A stretch of 64,000 bases of DNA, taken from contig NZ_QQAK01000014.1 in the NCBI RefSeq assembly GCF_003384035.1, positions 186,001 to 250,000 of the forward strand, given 5' to 3'. The position numbers and the translations under genes are program-made. Numbering within the stretch: position 1 is the stretch's first letter; each line of letters opens with the position of its first letter. The notes beneath the pieces were generated by a model. That model made no database searches, was not told the origin of the DNA, and saw nothing but the letters and a program-made list of their open reading frames with translations. Positions 16,813 through 24,693 of this stretch are shown here, piece after piece. Source of the stretch: Sporosarcina sp. BI001-red. GTDB taxonomy: Bacteria > Bacillota > Bacilli > Bacillales_A > Planococcaceae.

Positions 16813-16843
16813 AAAAAAACCGACTCGCCTTGAGTCGGTTTTT
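16813..16843 (-). terminator. Terminator of the YflT-like gene
   Basis: ACCGACTC/GAGTCGGT stem with T runs on either strand, placed right after the stop codon of the general stress gene. Confidence 0.85.
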
Positions 16844-16847
16844 GTGG

Positions 16848-17351
16848 TTAAAGATTATTCGTATTGATGCGAGGGTATCTGCCAGCATTTTCTTCAGCAT
16901 CGGCATCCTCACCCGCATTTTCAAGAGGGACTCCACTTTCCGAAAGCTCGCTTGAACTGTCTGATTGAGTGGCATCGATCTTACCGCTCTCGCTCAAGAG
17001 ATCGGGATGCCTTGGTGAATTCGGATTATCCAATACAAATATGGCTACCCCGCCATCCTTGACTTCATTGTAGAAAGCTTTGGTTTGTTGTTCGTTGAAG
17101 CCGAGCTGTTCAAACGCTTCTTTAGCTGGTTCATCATTCGTAAAAAAGAATTTCATACGTCCAAGGAATCCATCTTGCTCTCTCGTTGCTAATACAATAT
17201 CCGTTTGTCCTTCGAGCATTCTGTCGTTATCTTCCAAATTGGAAACTGCGAGGATCTCATCTTTTGTATAGCCGTACGATTTTAGTTCAGTAATTTTAAT
17301 TAACACATTGTCAATAGAATGAAATGTCCCTACATACCTTTTTTGCTTCAT
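16848..17351 (-). CDS. General stress protein, YflT/GSP17M family
   Basis: The 167-aa protein has an N-terminal domain of about 110 residues typical of the heat-induced YflT family (YVGTFHSIDNVLIKITELKSYGYTKDEI, then FTNDEPAKEAFEQLGF and a Gly-Gly-Val-Ala-Ile beta end). A disordered Ser/Glu/Asp-rich tail follows. Family members are sigma-B general stress proteins. A matching promoter candidate lies at 17402-17429. Function unknown. Confidence 0.88.
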   Translation of the reverse strand: MKQKRYVGTFHSIDNVLIKITELKSYGYTKDEILAVSNLEDNDRMLEGQTDIVLATREQDGFLGRMKFFFTNDEPAKEAFEQLGFNEQQTKAFYNEVKDGGVAIFVLDNPNSPRHPDLLSESGKIDATQSDSSSELSESGVPLENAGEDADAEENAGRYPRINTNNL

Positions 17352-17401
17352 ATTTCATCACTTCCTTCCCTAATGTATTGGTCTTGCCATGTGTAAATAT
17401 G

Positions 17402-17429
17402 TATTCCCCTAAAGGGTAACTTTAGAAAC
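17402..17429 (-). promoter_or_regulatory. Candidate sigma-B promoter of the YflT-like gene
   Basis: On the minus strand GTTTCT (17424-17429), 14 bases, then GGGGAATA (17402-17409) resemble the sigma-B pattern GTTTaa-N13/15-GGGwAt, about 50 bases before the start codon. Confidence 0.6.
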
Positions 17430-17504
17430 AATTATTTTGTCATGTTTATTTTTCGACAATGAGTTAATACTGTTAGTATCAAATAGAAGGAGTGAATGCT
17501 TCCT

Positions 17505-17810
17505 ATGGACGTTAAAGGCAAAGTTGAAGGCGAATTGAATAAAATGGACAGTGAAAAGAAAGAAGATATTTTAAAGAACTTTTCATCTTTTAAAGAATAT
17601 CTCTCCGACAAAGTAAATAAAGGTGAAAAGTTGGGTCTTAGTGACGAACAACTGACCAAGGCAACCGAATATGTAGCAGGGTATTTGGCGAAACATGAAG
17701 AACCTAAAAATCGTGAACAATACGTACTTCAAGAACTTTGGAAAGTCGGAGACAAAGAAGAGCAAAAAGCACTGTCCAGTCTTTTGTTTAAACTCGTCAA
17801 AGCGGAGTAA
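17505..17810 (+). CDS. DUF3243 (YmfJ-like) protein
   Basis: The approximately 101-aa protein contains FKEYLSDKVNKGEKLGLSDE and EEPKNREQYVLQELWKVGDKEEQKALSSLLFKLV, the DUF3243 hallmarks seen in YmfJ. It is soluble and helical with no known activity. The start is either the ATG at 17505 (12 bases from AAGGAG) or the in-frame ATG at 17496 (only 3 bases away). I prefer 17505. A small hydrophilic protein gene follows 20 bases on, probably in the same operon. Confidence 0.85.
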   Translation: MDVKGKVEGELNKMDSEKKEDILKNFSSFKEYLSDKVNKGEKLGLSDEQLTKATEYVAGYLAKHEEPKNREQYVLQELWKVGDKEEQKALSSLLFKLVKAE

Positions 17811-17830
17811 CTCCTAAAGGAGGACTATTC

Positions 17831-18073
17831 ATGAATCATAAGACAAAGGTATTTACTTCCGAAGATCGAAAAGAGGTAATCCAACCTTACATGGATAACC
17901 CTGACGCTGTAAGGACTGACAAAGAATCCCTTTTCGATATGCACGAGGATATGCAAACAGTGGATGCTGTCCCTGTTGAAGACACTAGGATGGAATGGGA
18001 AGAAGAAAAGCAGGAAAACCACCGTAAATCCAAAGATCAGTCATCAAGTGAAGAAAAATACGCAGGCAGATAA
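17831..18073 (+). CDS. Small hydrophilic protein, 80 aa
   Basis: Behind a strong AAAGGAGGA ribosome site, this encodes a strongly charged, probably disordered 80-aa protein (VFTSEDRKEVIQPYMDNPDAV, then a Glu/Lys/Ser-rich tail). There is no membrane segment or known motif. It follows the DUF3243 gene by 20 bases and ends at a strong terminator, so the pair forms an operon. Function unknown. Confidence 0.75.
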   Translation: MNHKTKVFTSEDRKEVIQPYMDNPDAVRTDKESLFDMHEDMQTVDAVPVEDTRMEWEEEKQENHRKSKDQSSSEEKYAGR

Positions 18074-18083
18074 GTGTTTCTGT

Positions 18084-18115
18084 AGACACCTTCTTAATCA
18101 GAAGGTGTCTTTTTT
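18084..18115 (+). terminator. Terminator of the DUF3243 operon
   Basis: Perfect 11-bp AGACACCTTCT/AGAAGGTGTCT stem with a 5-base loop and TTTTTT tail. Confidence 0.93.
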
Positions 18116-18213
18116 ATGCATTCATTTCCCGGGAAATAACAAGAGGTCTGACATCCTATGTATCAAAATGGAAATTAGCATGATATACTAGTTAGCTTAG
18201 GAGGAAATGCATT

Positions 18214-19122
18214 ATGAAATTTTGGATATATCCACTACTCGTAATTATTGCATCAAGTAGTTACGGCATTCTTTCATCAATTGTTAAATTAGCCATTAAA
18301 GACGGGTACTCAGCTTCTCAAGCTGTTACTAGCCAATACTTCATAGGATTTTTAATAGCCATTTTACTTTACGTTATTATTCAACACAAACGTCCTCGTT
18401 TTGGTGGGGGCTGGACACTTATATTTGCAGGTTTTTTCACTGCTTTAACAGGGATTGTATATGGAAAAACAGTTGAGTATATGCCTGCTTCACTGGCAGT
18501 CGTTATGCTCTTCCAATTTACGTGGATCGGCATGCTGTTTGACTGTATCGCAAGGCGTCGTTTCCCGAAGAGGGTGGAAGTGATTTCACTCGTTTTCCTT
18601 TTCTCAGGGACGATTTTTGCAGCAGGAATTTTAAATGTCGATCTGAGTGGCATCCCTTGGCAAGGCTGGGCATTTGGCCTGGCTTCTGCAACTAGTTTCG
18701 CCTCATTCGTGATGGCCAACCAGAAAGCGGTTGAAGGTATGGATACAACAACCCGCCTACTCTTCACTTCCTTCTTTGCAGCAATTGTAATCTTATTCTT
18801 CCAATCGCCTGAAATCGTTTGGACCGGACAACTATTCACTTCAAGCCTCTTATTGTATGGACTTATTCTGGGCTTATTTGGAATTATCATTCCCATTTAT
18901 CTCTTTTCCATCGCAGTTCCTAAAGTGGGGACCGCGATGACATCGATTCTTAGTGCCATGGAACTCCCGGTCGCAATGACCGCCTCTGTTGTATTAGTGG
19001 GAGAACATATCACGTTCATGCAAATCATCGGGATCTTCATTATATTAACCGGGATGACTTTACCATCACTTGCACAGCGGCGACTAAAGCGCCTCCCACC
19101 AAAAACGTCTGAACTGCTCTAA
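18214..19122 (+). CDS. EamA/DMT-family transporter
   Basis: This 302-aa integral membrane protein has ten predicted helices in two EamA repeats (about 5-140 and 155-290). Typical elements are SSSYGILSSIVKLAI at the start and the late string PKVGTAMTSILSAMELPVAM. Relatives export amino acids or other metabolites. The specific substrate is unknown. AGGAGG lies upstream and a terminator follows directly; it is monocistronic. Confidence 0.88.
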   Translation: MKFWIYPLLVIIASSSYGILSSIVKLAIKDGYSASQAVTSQYFIGFLIAILLYVIIQHKRPRFGGGWTLIFAGFFTALTGIVYGKTVEYMPASLAVVMLFQFTWIGMLFDCIARRRFPKRVEVISLVFLFSGTIFAAGILNVDLSGIPWQGWAFGLASATSFASFVMANQKAVEGMDTTTRLLFTSFFAAIVILFFQSPEIVWTGQLFTSSLLLYGLILGLFGIIIPIYLFSIAVPKVGTAMTSILSAMELPVAMTASVVLVGEHITFMQIIGIFIILTGMTLPSLAQRRLKRLPPKTSELL

Positions 19123-19140
19123 TGCAGTCCAGACGTTTTT
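19105..19140 (+). terminator. Terminator of the EamA gene
   Basis: ACGTCTG-ACTGC/GCAGT-CAGACGT stem overlapping the stop codon region, followed by TTTTT. Confidence 0.88.
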
Positions 19141-19207
19141 GCATAAAGAACCTCAACCTCGTACAATGAATACATGAGAAAAAATCAAGGTTGAGAGGAG
19201 TTTTTAG

Positions 19208-20401
19208 ATGTTACAAGAACGCCTATATTATCAAGAACCTTACCGTACCAGCTTCACAACGACAGTGATACAGCATGCAATCGACGAACAAGGACGTCCT
19301 TTCGTAGTACTGGAAAATACTGCGTTTTATCCTACTGGAGGAGGGCAACCCCATGATACCGGTCACATTGCAGACGTTGCTGTGGTAGACGTAGAAGAAG
19401 TGGACGGAGAGGTTCGACACTATTTAGAAAGTCCATTATCCTCCGGAGGAACGGTTTCAGCAGAAATCGATTGGGATCGCAGATTTGATCATATGCAACA
19501 ACATACGGGTCAACATATTTTGACAGCTGCTTTTGTTGAGCTTTTTAACTATCCTACCGTCAGCTTTCATCTCGGTCGAGAATTCGTGACCATCGACCTC
19601 GCAACTGAACAGGTCTCTACCGGTGATTTGCGTGCGGCTGAAAAACTTGCCAATGCAGTCATCCTTGAAAATCGTCCGATTGAGCAAAGGTGGGTGACTC
19701 AAGAAGAACTGTCTGCCTATTCGCTTCGCAAGCAAGTAAGTGTCGATGAGGAAATTCGCCTTGTCATTATTCCAAATTTCGATACAAACGGTTGCGGAGG
19801 TACACATCCAAGCTCAACTGGACAAATTGGATCATTAAAAATCCTATCAACTGAAAAGCAGAAAAAGAATACTCGGATTCACTTTGTCTGTGGTAAAAGA
19901 GTCCTCGATCAGCTCGGAGCGGTTCATGAAGAACTTTCAGATGTCGCTCAGCTACTGAGTACCCCCTTAGTTCAAGCAGCCGAAGCTACACAAAAACTGC
20001 TGGATGCGCAACATACTACGGAAAAGAAATTAGAAGCCGCTTACGAACAATTGCTCGACGTCGAAGCTGCATCTCTTGCTGGAAGAAAAACTACCGTCAT
20101 CCGTCAAACGTACACAGATCGGTCCATGCAAGAATTGCAAAAGCTCGCTCGTAAAACACTTGCTCTTTGTGAACGTGCAATTGTGGTACTCGTTTCTGAG
20201 ACTGATGATAAGTTACAGTTTGTCGCATCCCGTACCAACTCTCTATCTCCAGATATGAGAACAGTTTCATCCATCGCACTTCCTATCATCGAAGGTAAAG
20301 GTGGCGGTTCAGCTACTACCGTACAAGGCGGTGGCTCACGACTAATTTCTGCACAAGAGCTCGCGGAATTGTTGGAAAGATCCATTCCTGTCCACGCGTA
20401 A
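19208..20401 (+). CDS. AlaX-type alanyl-tRNA editing protein
   Basis: The 397-aa protein is a free-standing relative of the alanyl-tRNA synthetase editing half. It should hydrolyse Ser- or Gly-tRNA(Ala) made in error. The zinc site is visible as HMQQHTGQHIL (HxxxH near residue 97) and the CGGTH motif near residue 196. The second half is coiled coil (about 240-285) plus a DHHA1 domain ending in KGGGSATTVQGGG. This matches the long AlaX class. TTGAGAGGAG precedes the ATG. Confidence 0.9.
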   Translation: MLQERLYYQEPYRTSFTTTVIQHAIDEQGRPFVVLENTAFYPTGGGQPHDTGHIADVAVVDVEEVDGEVRHYLESPLSSGGTVSAEIDWDRRFDHMQQHTGQHILTAAFVELFNYPTVSFHLGREFVTIDLATEQVSTGDLRAAEKLANAVILENRPIEQRWVTQEELSAYSLRKQVSVDEEIRLVIIPNFDTNGCGGTHPSSTGQIGSLKILSTEKQKKNTRIHFVCGKRVLDQLGAVHEELSDVAQLLSTPLVQAAEATQKLLDAQHTTEKKLEAAYEQLLDVEAASLAGRKTTVIRQTYTDRSMQELQKLARKTLALCERAIVVLVSETDDKLQFVASRTNSLSPDMRTVSSIALPIIEGKGGGSATTVQGGGSRLISAQELAELLERSIPVHA

Positions 20402-20419
20402 ACAGAAGTCGACAAAAAA

Positions 20420-20461
20420 CCTCAACTCTACGTTTTCACTCGCAGAGTTGAGGCTTTTTTT
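20420..20461. terminator. Bidirectional terminator
   Basis: CCTCAACTCT/AGAGTTGAGG stem with T runs on both strands, between the AlaX gene and the convergent cytochrome gene. Confidence 0.9.
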
Positions 20462-21443
20462 ATTTCTTACCAATAACCGCTTCCCAGTCGATTGTGCCGG
20501 CCTTAACTTCATCGCGAAGTTCTTTAGTCATTAAGTCGGTCGGACGTCCGCCATTTGGCCAATCTCCTTCGTGGTTACCGAACTCAGGACGGTCTTGTGA
20601 GAGGATGAATGCTGAAACATCAGCAACTTCCTGGTCTGACAAACTTCCTGGATTACCGACCGGCATGTTGTTGTGCACATAGCCTGCCATTTTTGTTAGA
20701 CGCGCAATCCCTGCACCATCGTTAAAGGAGCCATCTCCCCATAAAGCCGGACCAGTGTTCGAACCTGTTCCGCTACCGTCACCTGCATGACATGTCGCAC
20801 AAGATTGCTGATACACCTTTTCTCCATCTGCAACACTTGGAATCGGCATATCGTCTACACTATTCTGGTGACGCCAAGTTAGCTCAGCACCAACTGGAAT
20901 TCCTTCAGAAATATAGGTCATATAAGCAACCATTGCTTTTAAATCTGGATCATCACTTTCAAACTTTGTACCATTCATGCTTCGAATCATACATCCATTG
21001 ATACGATCCTCTAATGAAACAACTTTACCAGAGCGTCCGATATACATCGGATACACCGCTGACATTCCTACAAGGGAAGAAACTTCACTATCTAGTCCTG
21101 CACCGGCGTGGCAACTCGTACAAGACAGTTCGTTCACTAATTTTTCGCCATCTTCTACAGTGACAGCTTCTCCACGTAGTATATTTGATGTATCGTTCAC
21201 TAGATCATATCCGCGATTGATCGCATCTCCGAGTTCTCCTTCTGGAACGTCATCCATGGAGGGCGGATTATGTTGGATTTCACCACTTGCGGCACTACCA
21301 GATTCAGATTCAGTTTCAGTTACATTTGCTACGACTTCATCCCCAGCTGCTTTGTTCGTTTTTAATTGGAAAGACATAAGGACAATGGTAAGTGCAAAAA
21401 TTGCCACTACTACAGTTAATACTAAAGTCGAGGTTTTTCTCAT
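20460..21443 (-). CDS. tsdA: Dihaem c-type cytochrome, TsdA-like (thiosulfate dehydrogenase family)
   Basis: The 327-aa protein has an N-terminal membrane anchor or signal (about 7-27), an acidic linker, and two haem c sites: CTSCH (108-112) and CATCH (215-219). Between them is RINGCMIRSMNG, and after the second haem come GPALWGDGSFNDGAGIARL and DQEVADVSAFILSQDRPEF. These are hallmarks of TsdA, which oxidises thiosulfate to tetrathionate outside the membrane, and in some species the reverse. It is alone, with its own terminator. The alternative is a plain dihaem electron carrier. The distal haem ligand cannot be assigned by eye. Confidence 0.75.
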   Translation of the reverse strand: MRKTSTLVLTVVVAIFALTIVLMSFQLKTNKAAGDEVVANVTETESESGSAASGEIQHNPPSMDDVPEGELGDAINRGYDLVNDTSNILRGEAVTVEDGEKLVNELSCTSCHAGAGLDSEVSSLVGMSAVYPMYIGRSGKVVSLEDRINGCMIRSMNGTKFESDDPDLKAMVAYMTYISEGIPVGAELTWRHQNSVDDMPIPSVADGEKVYQQSCATCHAGDGSGTGSNTGPALWGDGSFNDGAGIARLTKMAGYVHNNMPVGNPGSLSDQEVADVSAFILSQDRPEFGNHEGDWPNGGRPTDLMTKELRDEVKAGTIDWEAVIGKK

Positions 21444-21659
21444 TTTACTTCCTCCTTCTTTAAGACTATTGTATCAAACGAGATTCTATTAAGATATGGC
21501 ATTAAAGTAAATAGACTCTAAATAGGGAATTCCCTTAGTAGTTGTTAATCACCAAGTAAAACATCCATCCTCAACCCAATTGATTGAATTTCATCCTATT
21601 CTCTACGACTTTCCGCCCGGTTTTTCAAAAGTGATGCGCTTGGTTGACTACAATTCGTC

Positions 21660-21839
21660 TGGAAATTCCTTGATTTGCTACTTGCAATTGTTGTCGTACC
21701 GAACGTTATTGCTGTATTGTTCTTAAGTGGAAAAGTTCGTAAAGTGACAAATGACTACTTTACAAACCTCTATCCAATGGAAAAAAAAGATAATAGAATA
21801 GATTTCTCCCTCCAGTCGTACAAATATTTGTACGGATGA
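21660..21839 (+). pseudogene. C-terminal remnant of an alanine:cation symporter (AGCS family)
   Basis: An open frame of 59 codons without start reads VWKFLDLLLAIVVVPNVIAV, then LFLSGKVRKVTNDYFTNLYP and a polar tail. This is the last membrane helix and cytoplasmic tail of AGCS (AlsT/YaaJ-like) sodium/alanine symporters. A stop codon lies four codons before VW, and the rest of the approximately 450-codon gene is absent. Its terminator survives at 21818-21849, so the gene was lost by deletion of its 5' portion. Confidence 0.7.
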
Positions 21840-21849
21840 GGTTTTTTTT
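21818..21849 (+). terminator. Surviving terminator of the symporter remnant
   Basis: Perfect GTACAAATATTTGTAC palindrome, then GGATGAGG and eight Ts. It overlaps the remnant's stop codon. Confidence 0.75.
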
Positions 21850-21932
21850 CTATATTTAAGGATATAGGTATATAGATCTCTATCTAGTAAATCCAGGGTA
21901 AGAGAGTTTGCGGAAAATAAGGAGCGGTGCCG

Positions 21933-22883
21933 ATGATCAAGTTTGAAGGCGTGTCCAAGTCATACGATGGAAAAACGAACGTCGTAGAGTCAGTCAATTT
22001 CGAAATTGCAGAAGGGGAATTTTTTGTACTGATTGGACCAAGCGGTTGCGGAAAGACCACAACATTAAAAATGATTAACCGTCTTATCCCACTGTCAGAC
22101 GGGACAATACGTATTCAAGATAAAAAGATTAGTGATTATGCGATTCACGAGTTACGCTGGCAAATCGGGTATGTCTTGCAGCAGATTGCATTATTTCCAC
22201 ACATGACAATTGAAGAAAACATTTCAATAGTTCCTGAACTGAAACAGTGGAAAAAAGACCGTATTCACAAGCGGGTAACTGAATTGCTAAATATGGTCGG
22301 GTTAGATCCTCATACATATAGAGGGCGTAAACCTAGTGAACTATCCGGTGGACAACAGCAAAGAATTGGAGTCGTTCGGGCACTTGCCGCAGATCCAGAT
22401 ATTGTATTGATGGATGAACCATTCAGTGCACTCGATCCAATCAGTAGATCGAAACTACAAGAAGACTTGTTGCATTTACAGAGGACGATAAAAAAGACGA
22501 TTGTATTCGTTACACACGACATCCAGGAGGCAATGAAACTAGGTGATCGTATTTGCATAATGAAAAACGGGAAAATAGAACAGCTTGGAACACCTGATGA
22601 GATTACAGCTGCCCCTGCTACGCCGTTTGTACAGGAATTCATCAGAAGTGGTGGATCTCAACCGTTTGTTATCCGTGATCATATGGAACCTGCGTCTGAA
22701 GTTGTACATATTGATGCTACTACACTAGCAATTGACGCCGGATGGAGTAAGGTATTGGATGCACTACTAGTAGCTGAAGTAGTTGCTATCAAAGAAAATG
22801 ACATCATCGTCGGCATGTTATCACGTGAAGCGTTGCTCGCCTTTTTAGCCTCACAGGCGAAAGAAAGGACGGCGACGGCATGA
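21933..22883 (+). CDS. opuFA: OpuF/OpuC-type compatible-solute ABC importer ATPase
   Basis: I start at the ATG 21933, 8 bases after AAGGAG; a GTG two codons earlier is less well placed. The 316-aa ATPase has Walker A GPSGCGKTT (about 35-43), signature LSGGQQQR, Walker B IVLMDEPFSALD and the long IQ-type coupling region of glycine-betaine importers (VLQQIALFPHMT). A CBS-like C-terminal region follows (about 250-310). It overlaps the next gene by 4 bases. The role is osmoprotectant uptake; betaine, choline or carnitine cannot be told apart. Confidence 0.9.
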   Translation: MIKFEGVSKSYDGKTNVVESVNFEIAEGEFFVLIGPSGCGKTTTLKMINRLIPLSDGTIRIQDKKISDYAIHELRWQIGYVLQQIALFPHMTIEENISIVPELKQWKKDRIHKRVTELLNMVGLDPHTYRGRKPSELSGGQQQRIGVVRALAADPDIVLMDEPFSALDPISRSKLQEDLLHLQRTIKKTIVFVTHDIQEAMKLGDRICIMKNGKIEQLGTPDEITAAPATPFVQEFIRSGGSQPFVIRDHMEPASEVVHIDATTLAIDAGWSKVLDALLVAEVVAIKENDIIVGMLSREALLAFLASQAKERTATA

Positions 22884-24397
22884 CTCATTTCTTTGAAGTT
22901 TTTCAAGATCGTAAGGGGGAATTGGCTAGTGCCCTATTAGAACATATACAAATTTCCTTGATTGCGCTCTTTTTTGCAGTCTTAATATCCATTCCACTTG
23001 GAATCTATCTAACGAACAAAAGACGAATTGCGGAAAGTGTCATTGGTGCAAGTGCAGTGTTACAGACTATCCCTTCCCTCGCCTTGCTAGGATTACTCAT
23101 TCCCTTGCTAGGCATTGGGAAAGTACCTGCGATTATCGCACTCGTTGCATATGCGTTATTGCCGATTCTGCGTAACACATATACAGGGATCAAAGAAGTC
23201 GATCCTTCATTAATAGAAGCTGCCACTGCAATGGGGATGACGACGTGGAAGCGACTGACCAAAGTTGAGCTTCCTCTTGCTATGCCTGTCATTATGGCTG
23301 GTATCCGTACGTCGATGGTGTTGATTGTCGGAACAGCTACGCTCGCTGCACTCATCGGAGCGGGTGGTCTAGGGGATTTAATCCTTCTTGGAATTGACCG
23401 TAATAACCCCTCTCTTATTGTATTAGGAGCGATACCTGCAGCACTTCTAGCACTCGCATTTGATTTTTTACTTAAGAAATTCGAAGGTCTTTCATTTAAA
23501 AGGGCTACTACCGCTCTCATCGTATTTTTCATGATTGCGTTGCTCGTTATCGTGTTCCCATTTTTGTCAGGGCGTTCGAATAAGCAATTAGTGCTCGGGG
23601 CTAAACTCGGGGCTGAACCCGACATCCTCATTAATATGTACAAACTCCTCATTGAAGAGGAAACTGACCTAACTGTCGAACTGAAACCCGGTCTCGGGAA
23701 AACATCATTCGTCTTCAATGCGCTGAAATCAGGCAGCATTGACATGTATCCTGAGTTCACAGGGACGGCACTTTCAGAATTTCTGAAAGAAGAAGCTGTC
23801 AGCAATGATCGCAAGGAAGTGTACGAACAAGCGCGTGATGGTCTTGCCGATCAATTTGACATGACGCTGCTACCGCCGATGTCGTATAACAATACGTATA
23901 CATTGGCAATTTCCAAACAGTTTGAAGAACAGACCGGCGTTAAGACCATTTCGGACTTAGCTTCAGTCAGAACGAATGTAAAAGCAGGATTTACTCTTGA
24001 ATTCAATGACCGAGAAGATGGCTATAAAGGAATTCAAAAGCTATATGGCCTGGAGTTCCCTTCTGTGAAAACAATGGAACCGAAATTGAGGTATCAAGCG
24101 ATCGAAACCGGTGACATTAACTTAATGGATGCATACTCGACGGATAGTGAATTGAAGGAATACGAAATGACAGTACTTGAAGATGACCAAGAACTATTCC
24201 CACCATACCAAGGTGCTCCCCTTCTTTTGAATAAAACGCTTGAAAAGTATCCCGAGCTAGAAGATGTGTTGAATAAGCTCGCGGGTAAAGTGACGGACGA
24301 TGAAATGCGGGATATGAACTTCCGCGTAAACTCTGATGGGGAAAATCCTGAGGATGTGGCGCGAGAATTCCTCGAAAACGCTGGATTGTTGAAGTGA
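22880..24397 (+). CDS. opuFB: OpuF-type fused permease and substrate-binding protein
   Basis: The 505-aa protein fuses two usually separate subunits. Residues 1-215 form the permease with about six helices and an EAATAMGMTTWKRLTKVELPLAMP coupling loop (EAA motif followed by G). From about 232, after a final membrane helix, comes an OpuAC/ProX-type binding domain facing outside (LVLGAKLGAEPDILINMY, SIDMYPEFTGTAL, TYTLAISKQFEEQTG, SVKTMEPKLRYQAIE). Such TMD-SBP fusions define OpuF-type osmoprotectant importers. With the ATPase this makes a complete two-gene transporter, ended by a strong terminator. Confidence 0.9.
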   Translation: MTHFFEVFQDRKGELASALLEHIQISLIALFFAVLISIPLGIYLTNKRRIAESVIGASAVLQTIPSLALLGLLIPLLGIGKVPAIIALVAYALLPILRNTYTGIKEVDPSLIEAATAMGMTTWKRLTKVELPLAMPVIMAGIRTSMVLIVGTATLAALIGAGGLGDLILLGIDRNNPSLIVLGAIPAALLALAFDFLLKKFEGLSFKRATTALIVFFMIALLVIVFPFLSGRSNKQLVLGAKLGAEPDILINMYKLLIEEETDLTVELKPGLGKTSFVFNALKSGSIDMYPEFTGTALSEFLKEEAVSNDRKEVYEQARDGLADQFDMTLLPPMSYNNTYTLAISKQFEEQTGVKTISDLASVRTNVKAGFTLEFNDREDGYKGIQKLYGLEFPSVKTMEPKLRYQAIETGDINLMDAYSTDSELKEYEMTVLEDDQELFPPYQGAPLLLNKTLEKYPELEDVLNKLAGKVTDDEMRDMNFRVNSDGENPEDVAREFLENAGLLK

Positions 24398-24400
24398 AGA

Positions 24401-24425
24401 AAGGGCTGCTGCGGCAGCCCTTTTT
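24401..24425 (+). terminator. Terminator of the OpuF operon
   Basis: AAGGGCTGC/GCAGCCCTT stem with a 4-base loop and TTTTT tail, five bases after the stop codon. Confidence 0.93.
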
Positions 24426-24486
24426 ACGTTGTCTATCACATAGAAAGATTTGTGTGGAGTTAAATATTGAGTTCCAGAGTTATAAT

Positions 24487-24514
24487 TTGATTATTTTGAA
24501 TAAAACCTTATAAT
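24487..24514 (+). promoter_or_regulatory. Promoter of the AT-rich accessory patch
   Basis: TTGATT (24487-24492) and TATAAT (24509-24514) are 16 bases apart, about 70 bases before the broken acetyltransferase start. It could now drive the serine hydrolase gene behind it. Confidence 0.6.
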
Positions 24515-24586
24515 CTATTGGGAAATTTGATACAATTTAATGATTATGATGAATTACTAAATTCAGCAATAATCGGAGGAGCTATC

Positions 24587-24690
24587 ATGGATTATATTTT
24601 TAAAAAACTTCACAAAAGCTAGGTGAAGATATTGCTTCAAACTGGCACTATGAAGATGAATATTCTTTTATGATATTGCGGCTATAGAAA
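24587..24690 (+). pseudogene. Frameshifted N-terminal remnant of a GNAT acetyltransferase
   Basis: A strong GGAGGAG site precedes ATG 24587. The first frame reads MDYIFKKL and soon stops. A second frame continues with KLGEDIASNWHYEDEYSF and a third with YDIAA. Joined, this is the conserved start of a GNAT family (A/S-xxWxYxxxYSFYD). At least two frameshifts are present, and the acetyl-CoA domain is missing, replaced by the serine hydrolase gene. Confidence 0.6.
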
Positions 24691-24693
24691 GGA

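Noticed and set aside
22310-23814. Long minus-strand frames over the OpuF genes
   Set aside because: They are low-complexity mirror translations of well-identified transporter genes.
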